Positions 23,843 through 35,661 of a stretch of 64,000 nt of DNA are shown piece by piece; positions within the stretch are counted from its first letter, which is position 1; each line of letters begins with the position of its first letter. The DNA lies in NCBI GenBank assembly GCA_014773175.1, contig VXCM01003603.1:46284-110283 (forward strand). The letters are read 5' to 3'. Made by a program: the position numbers and the translations under genes. The notes beneath the pieces were generated by a model. It was not told where the DNA came from. It saw only the letters and a program-made list of their open reading frames with translations, and searched no databases. This stretch comes from Lucifuga dentata (taxonomy: Eukaryota > Chordata > Actinopteri > Ophidiiformes > Bythitidae).

Positions 23843-24057
23843 TACATCTGCTTATCTTGTTCAGGTTTACAGAAGACTGGAGCCTAACACTGCATGCACT
23901 GGGTGAGAGGCAAAGTTTACTGCAGACCTCCAGTCTAACACACAACAAAAACTAACACAAGGTTCCCCAGGGAAACCCATGTGGAAACTCCACATAGAAA
24001 GCCCATATCAGCAAGGTTGGATTTAAACCCAGGGTGTTGTGAGGAAGAGAGTACTAC
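23843..24057 (-). mobile_element. L2/SINE-type fragment
   Basis: The minus strand reads AAACCCAGGGT-like and GTGGAGTTTCCACATGGG segments, then CCAGTCTTCTG and CTGAACAAGATAAGC. This is the order of the common fish L2-like unit at 58318-58632. Strongly decayed. Confidence 0.6.
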
Positions 24058-24445
24058 TCTGTACAAAATGTTATATGGAAAGGTGTTTGGAATATTTTTA
24101 TTGTCCACTTTTACATACATTAAGGACTCAAAATATTATAAACATTAAGATCAAAAGCATTTACCCATTCATTGCAATGTCTTTCAACTTGCTCAGTGCT
24201 TCTTCTAAAATAATTTTTAACTTAGGCTTGTTCTTAAGTGATTTGACATAGCCAGTGTTCAATATAGCTATATTTTATATTTTGTGAAATACAATGTTAG
24301 CCAGGTAGGCTAATTACATTGCAGTTCCCTGAGGTTACAGAGATATTCAAACTGCATCTACTGAAAAGTGTCCAAAAAAACAATTGCAGTAGCTGAAGCT
24401 TTTTTTTTTTGCTGCTGGAACAATGTGTTATCAGGTGTAAGAAGG

Positions 24446-24619
24446 TTATTTACCAACAACGCAAAGGCCATTTACCCACGATGCTAAGGTTAATTTCTCT
24501 CCATACAGCGGCTAATTATCCTCCAAAGCAGAAGCTGCTTATGCAATATGGTGGAATTACCCTCTAACTCAAAGACAAGTGCCCTCCACATGGAGGCTGA
24601 TTTCCCTCGGACACATCGG
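24446..24619. repeat. Degenerate 22-bp minisatellite, about 8 units
   Basis: Units begin at 24446, 24468, 24490, 24512, 24534, 24555, 24577 and 24597 and are 20-23 bp long. A hand consensus is CTAATTTCCCTCCACAGAGG-like. Adjacent units keep the TTTACC/TTTCCCTC core and the GG ending while differing at many positions, so the array is old. Confidence 0.7.
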
Positions 24620-24685
24620 CTATATCACACAGTCATACCCACACTGTTGGTTAATAGCACCTACTTAGCTAAAGTTAGATAACAT

Positions 24686-25525
24686 CAGTGCTTGAAGTGG
24701 ACAAAAAAATGTGCCAGTAGTCCCCTTATCCCTATGCTGGTCACCACTGTCTGGTCATAGAGTTGGGTGGGAGTGGCGGGTTGAATGAGAGAATGAGATC
24801 GGGTCAGTCCAAAAATTTCCCTTATTTTCAAAGCTTAATGTTGACAGGTATTATCGTATTCAACACAAGTGGTGGAAAAGAGTACTGAGAAGGGGAAAAC
24901 TGTATACCAAAACAATGGTACTTTATTTGGCTTAACTTGACCTCAGCCTTCACACCGGCAGCCATACTGTCATCTCCTACTGCTCAGAGGCACAGCACAT
25001 CAGTAAACTCCGACTCTTAACCAATCAGAGTCTACATCTTAATCAACCAATTAGGCTTTCATACCTTAACGTTTCCTTTAAACAGGAACTCTTTAGATCA
25101 CCACAGTTCCTCCCCTGCAACCTCAGACTAGTTTAATAGCTCTGTTCCCTGCAACCTCAAACTAGTTTTGAGAACCTTTGCTATTTCAGCATTTCAATAA
25201 ACAAAAACATACTTTTTCTTTCTTGTAACTTTTCAGTGTTCTTCCTAAGTCCACCCTTTGACCATGAGAATAAAATTTTATTGGCCCCAGTCCTCATCAA
25301 AGTTGCCCATCCCTGGTATATATAAATCTGCTTTAATTTAATTACCTGATTTAATTCATCCAGATGCAACCTTTGCTATTATTTTCCTCTGTGTTATTCT
25401 GCAGCAGAGTACGGAAGATTTATGAGAGGTTCCGGTACTCCTGAAAAGGTCCTGGTACTCTGAAATGAAAATCGCAGAGGTCCCAGAACTGCACACCAGT
25501 GAGTATCGGCCCACTTCAAGCAGTG
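24686..25525. mobile_element. Non-autonomous hAT-like element
   Basis: The left end CAGTGCTTGAAGTGG (24686-24700) and right end CCACTTCAAGCAGTG (25511-25525) are inverted with one mismatch. The flanks GATAACAT and GCCAACAT agree at 6 of 8 positions, as expected for a worn 8-bp hAT target duplication. The 840 bp encode no recognisable transposase. Within it CTGCAACCTCA.ACTAGTTT occurs twice near 25118 and 25150. Confidence 0.65.
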
Positions 25526-26190
25526 GCCAACATTACATGGAGCTCTACAAAATATGAAGGCTGGTATTAGGATTTGGAATTACATCTTAATAGTCATTGT
25601 TCAATTACGTGAATAAAACACGCACATACAGCACTAAATGGAAGGAAAAAGATGAGACATTCGATTTATCTTCTGTTTGAGCAGCAGTACAAAGAAAAGA
25701 CCGCAATCCAAAGTGCACTTTCTCCATTAAGTCCTCCTGATGTCTTCCTGTTACACTTTGTCAACTTCTGCAAATCACTACATAAATTATATTCATACAT
25801 TTTAACTACTTATATCAAACATTTTACAGTGAACTCTTTGTTGGTCTTAATGAATTTGAACAGCTAAATGTTAGAAATTTGATGATTTAAATAAAATCAA
25901 ATTTGACTATAATATAATTCTAAACTGTGCTATGAATTATTTTTTCTGGATGTAACGCATAAGAAAAAAGTGGTGTTTTATCTGTTACAGTTCATTTAAG
26001 TGGCTGGTAACTCATAATGCACACTAATGTCTTCTTACAATCATGATACCCTAGGTGCTAATGCTAACGCAGTAGTCATTATCTTTTAATACTGCACTGT
26101 ACGTCTCTTAAATTGTTGCGGCCTGTCAGGTTTAATAGCTCTGCCCCCTTAACATTTACTAAGTGATGACACTCCAATCAGCTCATACTG
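25526..26190. other. Unannotated stretch
   Basis: No recognisable feature. Confidence 0.6.
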
Positions 26191-26317
26191 TACGGTTAAT
26201 AAAACAATGATATGGATTTTTTTTTTTTCAGTCCAATCTTATCACGTCTCTTCNTACGGTTAATAAAACAATGATATGGATTTTTTTTTTTTCAGTCCAA
26301 TCTTATCACGTCTCTTC
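26191..26317. other. Assembly-overlap duplication around N (26254)
   Basis: The 63 bases at 26191-26253 are repeated at 26255-26317. Confidence 0.85.
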
Positions 26318-26510
26318 CTGTGTGTTCTAAAGGTGTTAAGTCATGATCCCTGAGCAGAAATGAGAGGTTTTATAAATACAAATGTGATAAAGGTAAAGCT
26401 AAATCTGAGCTTTCTGCCAAGGTTCAGTTTGGCTCAAGGCACAGAAATGCATGTGTGAAAACCTATATACAGTAGATTACCTGACCCTGCAATTACACAT
26501 TCTAAAGCTC

Positions 26511-27116
26511 AAAGGACTATACTGGCAATCGTGCATGTTTGAGCCCAATATGTACAACCCACATATGTGTTACATTACTGACAAACTATTTGCAAAACAT
26601 AAAACCATATTTTAGTTTTCCTTTTAATGTTTCAAATCCCCCAATCTTTCAAAATCAAATGTTCAGGTGATGCACCTACCTTAAAATTCAATGTTTTGCC
26701 TTCTAAAGTTATGCACTATTGTAGAAGGCACAGCCATTTTAATTTCTTGGTAAAAGTCATGGGACTATGTTTCCTGGCAGAGACACACATCGTCTTTCAT
26801 GCAGCTCCGTGTTGGTTCAGTTAAATAAAATTACTTTTAAAAAAAACAACAAAAAAACAAAAAAACTAATAGACATGTTGTTTGCTGTGATGGATTACGT
26901 ATCTCAAGCATGTTTTAAGTCTCTACAAGTTGATTTTAATAGCATACTGGAATTAACTAAACCATTGACATTCTGGAAGGTAGGAAAAAAAATCAAAAAA
27001 TTTACTGCTAAAGTAGTATATTTTGGGAAATGGTTGTCAATAACGTAGCATGTTTGTGGATTTTTTTTATTGTTTATTGGGCTCAATTGTTCACAATCGC
27101 CGGGATGGTCCTTTAA
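26511..27116 (+). mobile_element. MITE subfamily B copy, full length
   Basis: Begins AAAGGACTATACTGGC with CTC, not TT, before it, and ends GGGATGGTCCTTTAA. It has the B-specific CATATTTTAGTTTTCC, GGACTATGTTTCCTGG and GATTACGTATCTCAAGCATG blocks. Confidence 0.9.
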
Positions 27117-27251
27117 TGGTACTGCAGGCAACAATTAGAGTATGTGTGTGTAAACGTATGTATGGTCTGACTGTTGAATGAAACAAGGTATCAGTAGTCT
27201 GCATGGTAGAATAGGGCATTCCTTATGTTTCAATCATATGACCAGCATAAT

Positions 27252-27422
27252 GGCCATATAAGATGGGAAAAAAAGGGAAAAAAAAAAATCCTGAGAGGGA
27301 CATGATTTCAAGTTTGCGAGTTTGAAAACTTGAAAACTCAAAAATTTTCCAGTTTTAAAAGTCCATATGCTTATGATAACTTGATGATTTTGCGCTAAAA
27401 GCACAAGTATTTCTTTAATACT
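27252..27422 (+). mobile_element. MITE family D, left-half fragment
   Basis: GGCCATATAAGATGGGAAAA, GGGACATGATTTCAAG and TCCAGTTTTAAAAGTC match the left half of the D copy at 7732. The right half is missing. Confidence 0.75.
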
Positions 27423-27543
27423 AAAACTGATGGAAAGGTATAATTTAATAAGGTTATGTACTGCAGGCATAGTCACAATGTCAGGTGGTTCCTCTTCCTG
27501 TTCTCATTATTTTCCCTTTTTCATTATTGAAAAAAAAAAAAAA

Positions 27544-28083
27544 NNNNNNNNNNNNNNNNNNNNNNNNNNNNNNNNNNNNNNNNNNNNNNNNNNNNNNNNN
27601 NNNNNNNNNNNNNNNNNNNNNNNNNNNNNNNNNNNNNNNNNNNNNNNNNNNNNNNNNNNNNNNNNNNNNNNNNNNNNNNNNNNNNNNNNNNNNNNNNNNN
27701 NNNNNNNNNNNNNNNNNNNNNNNNNNNNNNNNNNNNNNNNNNNNNNNNNNNNNNNNNNNNNNNNNNNNNNNNNNNNNNNNNNNNNNNNNNNNNNNNNNNN
27801 NNNNNNNNNNNNNNNNNNNNNNNNNNNNNNNNNNNNNNNNNNNNNNNNNNNNNNNNNNNNNNNNNNNNNNNNNNNNNNNNNNNNNNNNNNNNNNNNNNNN
27901 NNNNNNNNNNNNNNNNNNNNNNNNNNNNNNNNNNNNNNNNNNNNNNNNNNNNNNNNNNNNNNNNNNNNNNNNNNNNNNNNNNNNNNNNNNNNNNNNNNNN
28001 NNNNNNNNNNNNNNNNNNNNNNNNNNNNNNNNNNNNNNNNNNNNNNNNNNNNNNNNNNNNNNNNNNNNNNNNNNNNNNNNNNN
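27544..28083. other. Assembly gap (540 N)
   Basis: Unresolved sequence bordered on both sides by poly-A. Open frames spanning it have no meaning. Confidence 1.
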
Positions 28084-29459
28084 AAAAAAAAAAAAAGAGC
28101 TCTAGGTATATCAGCCACCTCCATCTGTCCTGTAGGTGGTTAAAGACGTGAGCATCCCTACTATTGCCATGCCTCCATCCCCAAGTTCCCAATAATAATA
28201 ATTTGGGAATCCATCTGATATGCCTGATATTTATGAGTTAAATAAATGACCTCACAGCAGTTCTTATCAGTCATGATACTGCAAATTAAACCAATTACAT
28301 GACACATGAGCAGCATAACCAGGCATGGCATAACAAGCTGGAGGCAAGGAAGGAAGACAAGGAACTGTGCCAACTATCCAAACACAAGATAACTGCATCA
28401 GGAAATGGTTCAAGGCTGAGGAGAGGGAGGAAGAGGACTCAGTAAAGTGGTTCACTTTGGCAGCAATAAGCTCTGATTTTATGCACAACTGATTTAATTT
28501 ATGAATGTGTGCATATTAAGGGGCTGTAATTGTCATGGTTACAGTTGGGCTAACTGTGGAAGAAAGGGCAATAAGGTTTGTTCATTACATGCAACATTAA
28601 AATTGCATTACTTTATCTTATGCTCAAAGCCAAATGAGGAAAATGATTTTTTTTTTTTTTTTTTTTNTTTTTTTTTTTTTTTTTTTTCTTTTGGAGGGAG
28701 GAAATTATCATCAAAATGTAGACTTTATTTTTTTATTTTGTTAATGTATTTTCAACATGTTCTCTGCGGTAAACAGCAGCAACTTTGATGTGAAAAAACA
28801 AACAGTGTAACTTGGCAATAATACTAAAGAGTTCTGTTAAATCAATGACATATAGAGTTTTCTTTCCTTTTTCTTTTTTCAGTTATACCTGAAAGCTTTT
28901 TCAAATGACCTCTGATTGAGGTCACAATTATGAAAAACATCCTTTTTGTTTGTGTTCTTTCTGCCCATACTGGGCAGAAAGAACACAAAAGTATTTTATG
29001 TAAAAGTATTTTATGATTTCAGCAGCTTAAATGTTCAATGATTACACAGACAGACTGAACAGCAAAATGTACATATACATATATTTAATGTACATGTATT
29101 TATTTCTTTATAATGCTTATCAAAGACATAAAGATAATCATACTTTGTGGATTTCAGTGGACATGACATTGCATTTAAATGCAAATCTATTATATAAATA
29201 GGGGCTATAAATATAAGTAATATAGCCAATAAATAGTGCACACTTTATGAATGCTGATTAATGCGTTCTGTGATTTCTTAAAGATTAAAAATGCTGAAAT
29301 TTTCTTTCATTCTTAAAGTCAATTTAGCTCTAGATCCTCTTTGTTATTTGTTTGGAATCTTTCCCAATAATATAATAGGAAATAATGAATTCCTATTGAA
29401 AATAATCCTTGTAATAGCAAGGAAGATGTTAACAATGTCTTAGTGGAACCTACAACCTC
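28084..29459. other. Unannotated stretch with a perfect hairpin
   Basis: Apart from a poly-T/N join at 28667 and the hairpin at 28952-28986, nothing is recognised. Confidence 0.6.
28952..28986. repeat. Perfect inverted repeat with 5-nt loop
   Basis: GTGTTCTTTCTGCCC (28952-28966) is exactly inverted at 28972-28986 around ATACT. Three more T-A pairs extend the stem to 18 bp. It is followed by a direct repeat of AAAGTATTTTATG. Confidence 0.85.
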
Positions 29460-29973
29460 CAACAATGAATCAGTGGTGTGACAAATTAAAAAATGTTTAT
29501 TATGGAGTATGTAACCGCCAAATTACGACGGGACATGGACATATTCCTGATTAGATGGAAACCAATAATGGACTACCTGCAGAAATAAACAGGAATTTAT
29601 TGATATAAACTCAAAACTATCTATTTAAAGATATGTTGATGAATGAGGATATGTATTTATTTATTTATTTAATTTTTTACTCATTCATTTTATTCTTGAG
29701 TCTATGCATTGATCAGTTTTCTTTCTTCTTTTCTCTCTCCTGATAGATGGAATGGATGAATGGACATAATGTGAAAGTGGACACTCCTTTGTGTTTGATG
29801 TAACAGTTTGAATGTAAATACTGATTTGCCTGTTTAAATATGGACATTATGAATTATGGTATTATGTATACTATACCAAGAAACAATGTTGAAGATGGGG
29901 CTGTATTGTAGGAGTGCACAGGTCAATGTTGTGTATAAAATGATAAATAAAAAGTTCTAAAGAAAAAAAAATG
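29460..29973 (+). mobile_element. L1-group LINE 3' end
   Basis: Codons from 29493 give a 31-residue tail with ...RRDMDIFLIRWKPIMDYLQK before a stop at 29586-29588. This resembles the C-terminus of fish L1/Tx1-type polyproteins. A 3' UTR of about 380 bp follows, with AATAAA-like TAAATAAAAAG near 29945, ending in poly-A. The 5' part is absent, the usual result of truncated retrotransposition. Confidence 0.6.
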
Positions 29974-30812
29974 CTGAAAACTTAAAAAAGAAATATAAAA
30001 CTATGAGTGGAAAATGTGAGTGAGAGAAAATGTGAGATAATATTTTGCAAAGTCAGTTTAATTAATTATGTATTCATTTATTTTTACCTACTTTAAATGA
30101 GGAGCACAACCAGCAGCACAGTTGCAGTCTGAAATCTTTCATATTTTATCGTCACATTCTGTTAGTGCAAGCTCATTCTGAGCTGTTTTTACTCTAAGGA
30201 AAACCACAGCGTCTTCTTTTTTTGGACTTTTGGATGCATGGGGGCATTAAATTTAATAATATGAATTTTGAAAAAAAGTCTCTGGGCTCACATAGGGATG
30301 CTGTAGGGTAGCATACAATGTGAGTTCCGCATAATTTAATATCTGTGTATGTACTGTATGTAATGACTTTATGTTGATTTTTATTGGTTGTTGATGTGCT
30401 CCTAACCTGTTTTCAAGCCCACCCAGGGAATTTGGGGTATATTAATATTACAGTATTTATACTTTCTCACACTGCTGTGAAATTTGTATTGCCCTCATGG
30501 GCAAGAAAACACAAAAGTAACTGCAGATCTAATCTTTTTGTGTGTTTAAATTCAGGAAGGAATCAACATTTTTGTGCCACTGAAATGCTCAAAATGTATG
30601 GACACTGTAGAGTTTATGAGGAGGGCAGTGTAAGCATTTATTGAATTCATACACTGAGAAAGTAGCTTGTCCAAACTGTTTAAAATGTAACAATCTCTCC
30701 AATTGTCAACAAAATAAGAATTAGACCATCAATGGATCATAAATTGCATACATATAAACTCATAAGTGAATGATAATGTAACCAGCAAAACACTGGAAAG
30801 ATCCTAATTATG

Positions 30813-30847
<35 letters not shown>

Positions 30848-31737
30848 ACTAAAGGATCCACATCAGTATGAGCTTGGTTCGATTTCAACTAAAATCTGAG
30901 GGTTTTTCTCTCTAAAGCCAAATCAAAAAGCAACTCATAAGAAGCCAAAAACAATGAAAAATAAATAAATAAATAAATACATAAATTCCAGTGTGAGCCA
31001 TTCATCAGACACTGACAGCTTATTAATCTATTCGCTTTTATAGTTTTACTATATTGAATAATTGCTTGTTTTAATAAATCAACTCATGTCTTCATCAAAA
31101 TAAGCTGAAATGGTATTTAAATTTATCAGTGCCAATATTCAGCAACTCTCATTTCATCATTTAACCTTTGGGTGTTCCACTGCTCAGATTTTTTTCTGTC
31201 ATAAGGTTGTTGTGAAGTTGCAGTTTCCTTCCACACTTTTTTTTCCTCTGTTCATTCTGATTTATGGAATAATTAAGTCAGAAAGTATTAAGCATTCACT
31301 TCGTAGGCTATTGTTAGCATGCTAACATGTTTCCATAATGGACAACCAGGTAGAGTTTGATGCTTAATCACTGAATATTGTCTTCAGTTACTTTTGTAAG
31401 GAGCCCAGATAGTGATATTTGTAAAAAAAAAAAAAAAAAAAAAAATGTGTCCACAACTTAGTAATGTGTGGGAATGACAATTATGAAATTGTGGAAACGA
31501 CTGAATTATATGCATAAAGAGACGTATAGCATAGACGTATAGCCGCACCTAGAAATTGATTTTGCACTTGTACTGAACTTTACTGTAATTGCTTTGAAAC
31601 AGTTGGAAGCCGTTAGAAACCATTTACACTTTATTTGTCTCAATTGACAATAAACTGTTTCAGAAAACAGACATTACATATTAATTGCAAACATTTAGGG
31701 ACCATAAGAGTAGGTTATTATTATTATTTTTTTTTAA
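29974..31737. other. Unannotated stretch
   Basis: Includes poly-T at about 30817-30843, (AAAT)n near 30960-30979 and poly-A at 31422-31445. No gene is recognised. Confidence 0.6.
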
Positions 31738-31997
31738 TCCATCCATCCATCATTATGTCCATTATCCAGGTCCAGGTCGCAGTGGCAGCAGACTAAGCAG
31801 CCCCACCCACACTTCCCTGTCCCCAGCCAGGTCCTCCAACCAGGCCCTCTAACTCCTCCTGGGGGACTCAAAGGCGTTACCAACTCAGCCGGGAGATATA
31901 ATCCCAATGTGTCCTGAGTTTTCCCCGGGGCCTCTTCCCAGTTGGACGTGCCGGAAGACCTCTCTAGGGAGATGACCAGGAGGCATCCTTACTAAGT

Positions 31998-32128
31998 GCC
32001 CGAACCACCTCAACTGACTCCTTTTGATGCAGAGGAGCAGCGGCTCTACTCCGAGTCCCTCCNGCCCGAACCACCTCAACTGACTCCTTTTGATGCAGAG
32101 GAGCAGCGGCTCTACTCCGAGTCCCTCC
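31998..32128. other. Assembly-overlap duplication around N (32063)
   Basis: The 65 bases at 31998-32062 are repeated at 32064-32128 within the LINE. Confidence 0.85.
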
Positions 32129-32259
32129 CAGATGTCCGAGCTTCTCACCTTGTCCCTGAGAGTGAGCCCAGACACCCTACGGAGGAACCTCATTTCTGCC
32201 GCTTGTATCCACAGTCTTGTTCTTTGGGTCACTACCCAAAGCTCATGACCATAGGTGAG

Positions 32260-32394
32260 GATAGGAACATAGATTGATTGGTAAATTGTGAGCCTCGCCT
32301 TCTGGCTCAGCTCCCTCTTCACCACANGATAGGAACATAGATTGATTGGTAAATTGTGAGCCTCGCCTTCTGGCTCAGCTCCCTCTTCACCACA
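32260..32394. other. Assembly-overlap duplication around N (32327)
   Basis: The 67 bases at 32260-32326 are repeated at 32328-32394 within the LINE. Confidence 0.85.
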
Positions 32395-32494
32395 ATGGTC
32401 CACTACAACATTCACCACACAAATCCGTCTATCAATCTCACACTTCATCTTATTCCCACTTGTGAACAAGATCCCAAGATACTTAAACTCCTCC

Positions 32495-32525
<31 letters not shown>

Positions 32526-32713
32526 CAGCATTTCAGATTTTAACAGATTTGAATGCAAAGATGTTAAATAATCACATCCTGAAAAATGAGAAAAGCAAAG
32601 GCAAAGACTCTGATAACAGAGATTTTTCCTGTCTGTAACTTCCAGTAATGCCTCTGCAAGTGATTTTAAGCTCCCATTACATTACTCCCATTTATGTTTT
32701 TTTTTAAATAAAA

Positions 32714-32749
<36 letters not shown>

Positions 32750-32772
32750 ATCCACCCATCCATCCATCCATC
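32714..32772. repeat. (ATCT)n followed by (CCAT)n
   Basis: A compound tetranucleotide microsatellite. The CCAT part may be the remnant of another LINE tail. Confidence 0.9.
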
Positions 32773-34771
32773 TGGTCATACATCCTCATACAGTTTTTGG
32801 GTGAAAAAGATGAACTTTTTCCCCTCAAACTTGTTTGACTTTTTTTACTGCGGCGGACCAAATGCTTTGCTACCTTTTCTTCTCCAGTCTACAGGCAGCA
32901 TTTGACAGACACAGGGGGAGGCTAAAGCTGAAGTTAGTTAACTTTGGGCTAATGCACAACTAGCAGAACGCTCATCAACCCTGCACTGCTCTGGAGGAAT
33001 CATGGCAGGTTTTTTTTTTTTTTTTCTTTCTTTTATGGCAGGACACAGCTCAGACTGGACTTCTTACTGCTACATCCACAGTTTCTCCACTCTAATCACC
33101 TGTGTGCTATCTTAAAGCTGCTTCCACTGCCAACACCTGCCAGCGCGTACCATCAGCTGTCGGCGTGGAGCTGCTCTGCGGCGTGAAACATTCTCCTGTG
33201 ATTAATTACAGTAACCTTAAACAGTTTTGACAAGCATCCACAGATGCATCACAACCTGATTGTCTTTTTATTTTACAGATCAGTCCAACCATAATTTCAG
33301 CTTCAACTGCATTTAACATATACAGAGATTCAACATGTGATTTTTATCATCAGGTGCAGCCATTTATCAGTGAACTTTTCCAATCAGGATGTTCTGTTAA
33401 ACATGCCACTGGCATGTATGATTTAAGAATGAATAAAGTTGTCTTGTTGTTTTATGTTGCTTTAATCATTCAGATTCACACTGAACACACATCCAGTTAT
33501 TTTAAGACAAAATCAAATCTAGATGATGCTACTATTTCTTTGTTCATTTGTTTGATCAAACTGGTATAATGCATCCTGCTGTATCAGATCAGATGCAACA
33601 TATCTGAAACAGATATCCAATACTCTATTGGATATCTGTCCAGTAATCCTACTCTGTGTAGGATCGTCTTGATTTTCCTCTCCAATGTCTTCTCCAGAAG
33701 CTCCCTTGATTATCAGAGTAGAAACGAGCACTCCAAAACATCCCTACAGATGTAGGACTATGTTGATTTCTAGGTTACATGAGGAATGATCAAATGAAAG
33801 CTTCAGAAGGCATGCTTAATATCAGCCACTTTCCTTTTCTTTCTTACCAGAATGTCTTTGCAGCTCCACTCGAAGTTTCCATTTATTCCTCTGTTTGCCT
33901 GCTTATGTGTTTTTGTGACCCACGCCTGAATGTTTTGTCTTCTGATTTGTCTGCTTCAGCCTTTTGTAGGTCCGTCTGCCTCTGTTACCATCCGTAAGCA
34001 AGCCCTCTGGTGATTTTTATGTTCCCCTTTTTTTTTTGACTTGCTTGCCTCTGCCTGTATATTGCTTTTACTGTACACCAGAGACAAATAATACATGCTA
34101 CTATTTTGCACATTAATGATATTTTTTAAACTCACTGCCTGTGAGCATCTCGCATTTAAGTTGGAGTTTTGCTTGATGAAATTGTGGAATTTATTATTAT
34201 TATAATATAATAATAATATATTATTATTTTGGATCATCAATTTTTCCAACTTTTCAGCAGCAAATACATTAACCAGTCACAGTGTTGTTTGCTTGTTACA
34301 TCGTACTCAAAACATTCAACATTTGGCTGATTTATTGATTTTTGTGTCAATTTATCAGACAGAAAATATAAAGACAATGATTCTAAAGACAATATGTGGA
34401 GGAGGACAGCTGAACAGCTTCATTATGACAATGATTAAACTAAACATCTACCTGTTGACATCCTGAATATGTCCAAAAGCGCTCATGATAAAGTTTTAAT
34501 TCCTGAATCAAAAAATGACATTCTCAGTGTGGGATGCAACCAGAAGCTCAGTTGTTTTCCTCCTTTTGAAGGAATCATCACTTGATGTTGACTCAACTTT
34601 TTTCCAGATGACCCATGGCAAGTTTTCATTACATGTAAAATTGTGCTGCATTAAGTGTAAACTTATTTACTACATCAGATTTGCTTCCAAAAAATTTGCA
34701 ATTTTGTGTCATTTCTTTGCATCGCTCTAGATCGCTTACCTTCTTACCTTTTATTCAAGTTTACTTCTGGA
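32773..34771. other. Unannotated stretch
   Basis: Contains short poly-T tracts and an ATT/AAT palindromic run near 34190-34225. No recognisable gene or element. Confidence 0.6.
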
Positions 34772-35349
34772 TTAAAAGGACCATATCACCCATTTTGCAT
34801 GTTTGAGCCTAATATATTCAATTTTCATACATGTCACGTTACTGACAATCATTTCCCAAAGGATAAAACTGTATTTCAGCTTTCCTGATATTTTGCAAAA
34901 TCTCTTTATCTTTCAAAATCAAATATTCAAGAGATACACCCACCTTAAAAATCCATGTTTCTCCTGCTAATAGTTAAGCAAAATTATGAAGTCACAGTCG
35001 TTAAAATGTTTTGATAGATGCAGGGACTATATTCTCCGGTGGAGACATACATTCACTCTGTGCTTTGTATTGGGCTTAAACACTAAACTTATGAAACTTT
35101 GAAAAAATATAAATACACATCTTATTTAGGATGATAGATGGATCCCAAGAACATTTCAAGTATCAATAAGTTGATTTTAATAGCATACTAGAATGAACTG
35201 AAACCAATGGTGGTCTAGAAGGTAGGAAAGAAAAATTTAACTTATCATTCCAGTAGTATGCTTTGGGAAATGATTGTCAGTAATGTTACATGTATGAAAA
35301 TTGAATATATTAGACTCAAATATGCAAAATGGGTGGTATGGTTCCTTAA
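34772..35349 (+). mobile_element. MITE subfamily A copy, full length
   Basis: TTAA at both edges (34772 and 35346). The ends are AAGGACCATATCACC and GGTGGTATGGTTCC, with a complete A interior. Its terminal TTAA overlaps the left target site of MITE E. Confidence 0.92.
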
Positions 35350-35658
35350 GCTGCATTCACATGTTGACGGTAGATGGAAAAACCGTTTGTTCCATTCTTT
35401 TGAGAGGACAATGGAAACCTCCTCCACCACTGGTGATGAGAGCGGCATACTGTGCGACCAGACGGAATGTCAAAAATTAAAAATTTTCAACTTTTTCCAC
35501 TTACTGCAAAGACAAATGCACCCTGCCAACATTGATTCACTATTGCCAATTGCCAAGGCAACGGCTCCACATCTACCGTTGTTGCCTGCTGTCTGGTGCT
35601 GCATTCCACTGCTGTCGGCGGTTGGGCGTTTTTCTACCACCAACATGTGAATGCAGCA
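35349..35658. mobile_element. MITE family E (about 310 bp)
   Basis: The ends GCTGCATTCACATGTTG and CAACATGTGAATGCAGC are perfect 17-bp inverted repeats, with GGTAGA/TCTACC continuing inward. TTA flanks both sides (35346-35348 and 35659-35661), which fits a 3-bp PIF/Harbinger-type duplication. No coding capacity. Confidence 0.75.
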
Positions 35659-35661
35659 TTA

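Larger units (their letters stand above)
31738..32500 (-). mobile_element. LINE C-terminal region and 3' tail (Rex1/CR1-group-like)
   Basis: The minus strand encodes, with breaks, the C-terminal domain of a non-LTR polyprotein. Visible motifs are EEFKYLGILFTS, CEIDRRI, KARLTIYQSIYVPILTYGHE, AEMRFLRRVSGLTLRDKVRS and KRSQLRWFGHLVRMPPGHLP. The element ends leftward in (ATGG)n and A/T at 31738. Two assembly-overlap duplications lie inside, around N at 32063 and 32327, so the frame as written is unreliable. The fragment at 1-172 is the same family. Reverse-transcriptase motifs proper are not included. Confidence 0.8.

Noticed and set aside
27430..28192. Four open frames of more than 200 codons
   Set aside because: Almost all codons are N from the 540-base gap.
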